Assembly (NCBI GenBank): GCA_023251255.1
Contig: JAHEZD010000010.1
Span: 10,492 to 74,491 of the forward strand
DNA: 64,000 nucleotides
DNA from: Chitinophagaceae bacterium
GTDB taxonomy: Bacteria; Bacteroidota; Bacteroidia; Chitinophagales; Chitinophagaceae
Reading direction: 5' to 3'
Shown here: one piece after another, positions 61,417-64,000 of the stretch
How positions within the stretch are numbered: position 1 is the first letter of the stretch
Layout: each line of letters begins with the position of its first letter
Made by a program: the position numbers and the translations under genes
The notes under the pieces: model-generated
What the model saw: only the letters and a program-made list of their open reading frames with translations
What the model was told of the DNA's origin: nothing
Database searches by the model: none

Positions 61417-62900
61417 AGCAAATAGTATTTGATTATAGGACTGGTAAGGGGATGATCTGGAACCTTCAAGAAATTCTCGCAGCATACCCTTTTGGCTTAA
61501 CAGATTCACCATGGAATAAGCCTGGCATAAGCACTACAGACGAAGAATGGATAGACTTATTTGTATATGAGGGCTATAGCCAATATGGAAAGGATTTCCT
61601 TAAATATGTGGAAGGGAGGTTTGCCATAGTATATTATGACAAGGTAAAACATAGAATATTTATTACACGTGATTGGATGGGTGAAATGCCTTTGCATTAT
61701 TTAATTGCTCAAAACGGATTTTATTTGGCGAATACTATCTATAGGATCAAGGAAGCGATGCAGCAGGATTTTACATATGAGAATATACGTGCTTTTCCAC
61801 AAGGGTACTGCCAGGTGATCGAATTAAACAATAGTGACGAAAATAATATAGCTGCCACTTATCGGCCTGATAAGCGCCAACTGTATTATGATTTTGAAGA
61901 AGAAGTTATCTCAAAGAGTAATCTCGAGACGGATATAGAGAAATTCGATTTTCCTGCCCTCTCTGCTTACATCAAGGAAGCGGTACTAAAACGATCAAGG
62001 AATACAAATGGAATCAACTGCCTTTTGCTTTCTGGTGGGCTTGATAGTTTATGCATTGCGGTTGCCATGAAATCGGCTGGAGTCAATTTTGAAACCTTTA
62101 CACTTTCCATAGATGATAAGCTGGGCGAAGCTGATATGGCGGATATTTTCGCCAAAAAATTAGGAGTAAAACATACTGTGATAAATGTAAGCACGGATGA
62201 AATTGTCTCCAGCTTTGATGAAAGTGTCAGGATTGGAGAGGCTTATCATTTATATAATGTGTACTGCACCTTGGGAATGCTATTGTTGGGCAAAAAATTA
62301 GCTGAATTGGGAATTACAAAAGCTTTTTGTGGTGAAGCAATGAATGAAGCCGTTGGGGATTACAAGGATTGGTGTGTATACAATCCAATTCTCAAGAAAA
62401 ATATCCTGCTGCAGAAAATAAACACTGAAAGATTACAGAATATACCAGAAAGGATCCTTTATGTGTGGGGCAACTCTGTAGACAAAGGCAAATACAACCG
62501 GCAACTGGGTACAGGGCTTGCCAAACATGCAAGTGCCCGTATGGTCAAACCATTTATGGCAAATAATATTGACTTACATTGCCCGTATTACCAGCCTTCT
62601 TTTTTGTCCTCCATTGTTGCATTCTCACCAAGGCAACTAAAAGAAATTGGTTATAAGCCTGGACTATTATGGCGAATCTTTAAGAACGACTTTGAGCAGT
62701 ATGGGTTTGATGAAGCGATGATCAAGCAATGCAAAAAGATCCGTTTGCAGGATGCTTCCGAAAATGGCGAGTATGGAATATCTTCAATATTGCTTGCTTC
62801 AGGCGATAACCAGGAAAAGGCATTATCAATATTTAATAACTTCTTCAATACTAATTATAATATAAAAGACAAAACCAAAACATTGCTTTGCACAGCTTAA
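61413..62900 (+). CDS. Asparagine-synthetase-like protein without the glutaminase cysteine
   Basis: 495 residues from a GTG start that overlaps the upstream stop. The N-terminal domain has the fold marks of an Ntn glutaminase (FLKYVEGRFAIVYYDKV, FITRDWMGEMPLHYLIA), but residue 2 is Lys instead of the catalytic Cys. The synthetase domain is intact, with the ATP-binding LLLSGGLDSLCIAVAM near 207-220 and a late basic motif (KQCKKIRLQ). Without glutaminase activity it cannot act as ordinary AsnB from glutamine. Beta-lactam synthetase and carbapenam synthetase share this loss and make intramolecular amide bonds. Its place within an importer operon suggests it modifies the imported compound. Confidence 0.8.
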   Translation: MKQIVFDYRTGKGMIWNLQEILAAYPFGLTDSPWNKPGISTTDEEWIDLFVYEGYSQYGKDFLKYVEGRFAIVYYDKVKHRIFITRDWMGEMPLHYLIAQNGFYLANTIYRIKEAMQQDFTYENIRAFPQGYCQVIELNNSDENNIAATYRPDKRQLYYDFEEEVISKSNLETDIEKFDFPALSAYIKEAVLKRSRNTNGINCLLLSGGLDSLCIAVAMKSAGVNFETFTLSIDDKLGEADMADIFAKKLGVKHTVINVSTDEIVSSFDESVRIGEAYHLYNVYCTLGMLLLGKKLAELGITKAFCGEAMNEAVGDYKDWCVYNPILKKNILLQKINTERLQNIPERILYVWGNSVDKGKYNRQLGTGLAKHASARMVKPFMANNIDLHCPYYQPSFLSSIVAFSPRQLKEIGYKPGLLWRIFKNDFEQYGFDEAMIKQCKKIRLQDASENGEYGISSILLASGDNQEKALSIFNNFFNTNYNIKDKTKTLLCTA

Positions 62901-62901
62901 A

Positions 62902-64000
62902 ATGAGCAACCTTAAAGAAATAACGACCCACATCAACAATGCAGTTTCCCAAGCATTGGTTAAAGAGAACAATACCCTCGAAAAGAAGATGTTTTCTTTC
63001 CTGTCTGCAATGCTGGAAATGAATGAGCAGGGAAAAATGATTTGTGAGAGTATACGCAAACTAAATGAAGATGTGGTATACGTAGTCCTTAATGGAATCG
63101 ACATCCGTAATGACGAAAGGGCATTCGTGACCGGAATCAATTGGTCCAATATTTCCGAAAGGATCATTGAAAAGAAAATTGGAATAGCAGCAATAGAGGG
63201 AGCCACATTGCAAAAACCCTTGGAAGAAGGAAGGACCATTTTATATGCCAGCAAAACTGAGAAACTACAAAACAAGATTGAAGACGCCGCTTACATAAAT
63301 GAGGTCTGGAAAGAAATCTGGTCTAGTTATCTCGTGCTCACAAAAGATGCGCAAAAGGAAGGGTTATTTACACTGAACCATTGGTTATTCAATAAGGTGC
63401 GGAACCCGATGAACATTGGGTTTTACTGGGGAAAACCAATTGAATCAGAAGAAGCAGAAAGTACCTATTTTTTCCTACCTCCAGAAACCCTTCGCAAACT
63501 ATCCATTGATGGGACAAAAAATGAAGACTTCTGTTCCATTGAACTTCCCAGCGATTTTAGTGGCCAAGTTGCTTATGACAGGGCATTGAATGAAATTAAG
63601 AATTATATGGATGACATGGGACAGGACGATCCTGGCATCAATAATTTTACAAACATCGGTTTTGCTATTTATCATATTATCCGCTCGTTTGGTTGCTGGG
63701 GCGGAGAAGCTTTTTACAGCATCCCGGTGAACCTTGGATTTTCTGGGAAGCAAAAAATCGGAATATTATCGATCTGTTCAAAAAAACCCCTTAGCCAAAA
63801 ACAAGCTGAAACCTGGACACTTGTTGCTATGAAGGCAATCAAGGATGTTATTTCACCCGATATAGACCTTTTTAATGAATATGTAAGGCAGAACAAATTA
63901 ATTGAAGCTACTTATGGGATTGGTCACCTGTATGGGAATGCTATCAAAGAAATGGAAACACCTTTCTCACTACTAAAATCGTATCTGGAAAAGGAGAATT
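62902..64000 (+). CDS. Unknown protein, 3' end outside the window
   Basis: 366 codons are open from the ATG at 62902, one base after the previous stop, to the window end. The chain starts MSNLKEITTHINNAVSQALV and has no signal or membrane helix. A segment near 230-300 (FTNIGFAIYHIIRSFGCWGG, IGILSICSKKPLSQKQAETW) resembles a GAF-like sensory domain, and the last visible helix (YGIGHLYGNAIKEMETPFSL) could begin a histidine-kinase dimerisation helix, since GHLYGN resembles an H-box. This would make it a sensor for the operon, but the evidence is thin. The rest of the gene is needed. Confidence 0.5.
   Translation, partial: MSNLKEITTHINNAVSQALVKENNTLEKKMFSFLSAMLEMNEQGKMICESIRKLNEDVVYVVLNGIDIRNDERAFVTGINWSNISERIIEKKIGIAAIEGATLQKPLEEGRTILYASKTEKLQNKIEDAAYINEVWKEIWSSYLVLTKDAQKEGLFTLNHWLFNKVRNPMNIGFYWGKPIESEEAESTYFFLPPETLRKLSIDGTKNEDFCSIELPSDFSGQVAYDRALNEIKNYMDDMGQDDPGINNFTNIGFAIYHIIRSFGCWGGEAFYSIPVNLGFSGKQKIGILSICSKKPLSQKQAETWTLVAMKAIKDVISPDIDLFNEYVRQNKLIEATYGIGHLYGNAIKEMETPFSLLKSYLEKEN

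Overview
The window comes from a Bacteroidota chromosome, most likely a member of the Chitinophagaceae or a close relative. The indicators are a SusC/SusD pair driven by a FecI/FecR sigma/anti-sigma couple, an STN domain on the SusC-like receptor, two proteins with type IX secretion sorting domains, DsbD/TlpA thiol proteins, a GH8 glycosidase, a TAnnTTTG-type promoter and the absence of strong Shine-Dalgarno sequences. No rRNA, intact tRNA or CRISPR array was seen.

Region 1 (1-5.0 kb) is mobile-element cargo. A leftward operon reads SSB, TnsA-like nuclease, TnsA-like nuclease, SSB, DUF932 protein (cut by the window edge). It faces a rightward set of small genes (zinc-finger protein with a frameshift, winged-helix protein, and a gene broken by an in-frame amber codon) across a 42-bp imperfect palindrome.

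Region 2 (5.0-25.9 kb) looks like a defence island. It opens with an Mrr-like nuclease and a NERD-like nuclease protein. Then comes a 12.4-kb leftward operon of seven tightly coupled genes (19963 down to 7526): two PD-(D/E)XK proteins, a DUF6035/CoiA-like nuclease, an unknown, a HEPN protein with RNLLAH, a 1259-residue SEC-C plus nuclease protein, and a DUF5677 protein. I do not recognise this combination as a named system; it is the best candidate for an undescribed one. Further HEPN-type singletons (RNKVQH protein, DUF4145, Ymh family) and unknowns follow. Degenerate 23-bp repeats resembling IS21-family ends lie at 21.2-21.6 kb and again at 30.0 kb, bracketing 8.8 kb.

Region 3 (26.2-29.9 kb) is a LodA/LodB-like pair: a predicted quinone-cofactor amino-acid oxidase relative and its flavoprotein partner. 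The oxidase seems to lack the cofactor cysteine.

Region 4 (30.3-48 kb) is more ordinary envelope biology: ECF sigma (frameshifted), FecR, SusC, SusD, TlpA/DUF3738 protein, T9SS protein, sugar transferase, metallophosphoesterase, second T9SS protein, stand-alone DsbD N-domain protein, YdcF-like protein and full DsbD. Two of these genes share a conserved upstream element.

Region 5 (48-57 kb) mixes accessory genes (a conserved hypothetical, a nuclease-like protein, a HEPN protein with RCGLLH) with exported proteins: retropepsin-like, HExxHxxGxxH metalloprotease-like, GH8, a glycine-rich lipoprotein and a Crp/Fnr regulator.

Region 6 (57.1-64 kb) is a translationally coupled operon: complete LivH-M-G-F-K-type ABC importer, an asparagine-synthetase homologue without the glutaminase cysteine, and an unknown protein running off the end. 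A near-perfect 23-bp palindrome sits immediately before its first start codon.

Three genes are interrupted (two by one-base contractions in homopolymers, one by an amber codon); sequencing error should be excluded before these are read as biology.
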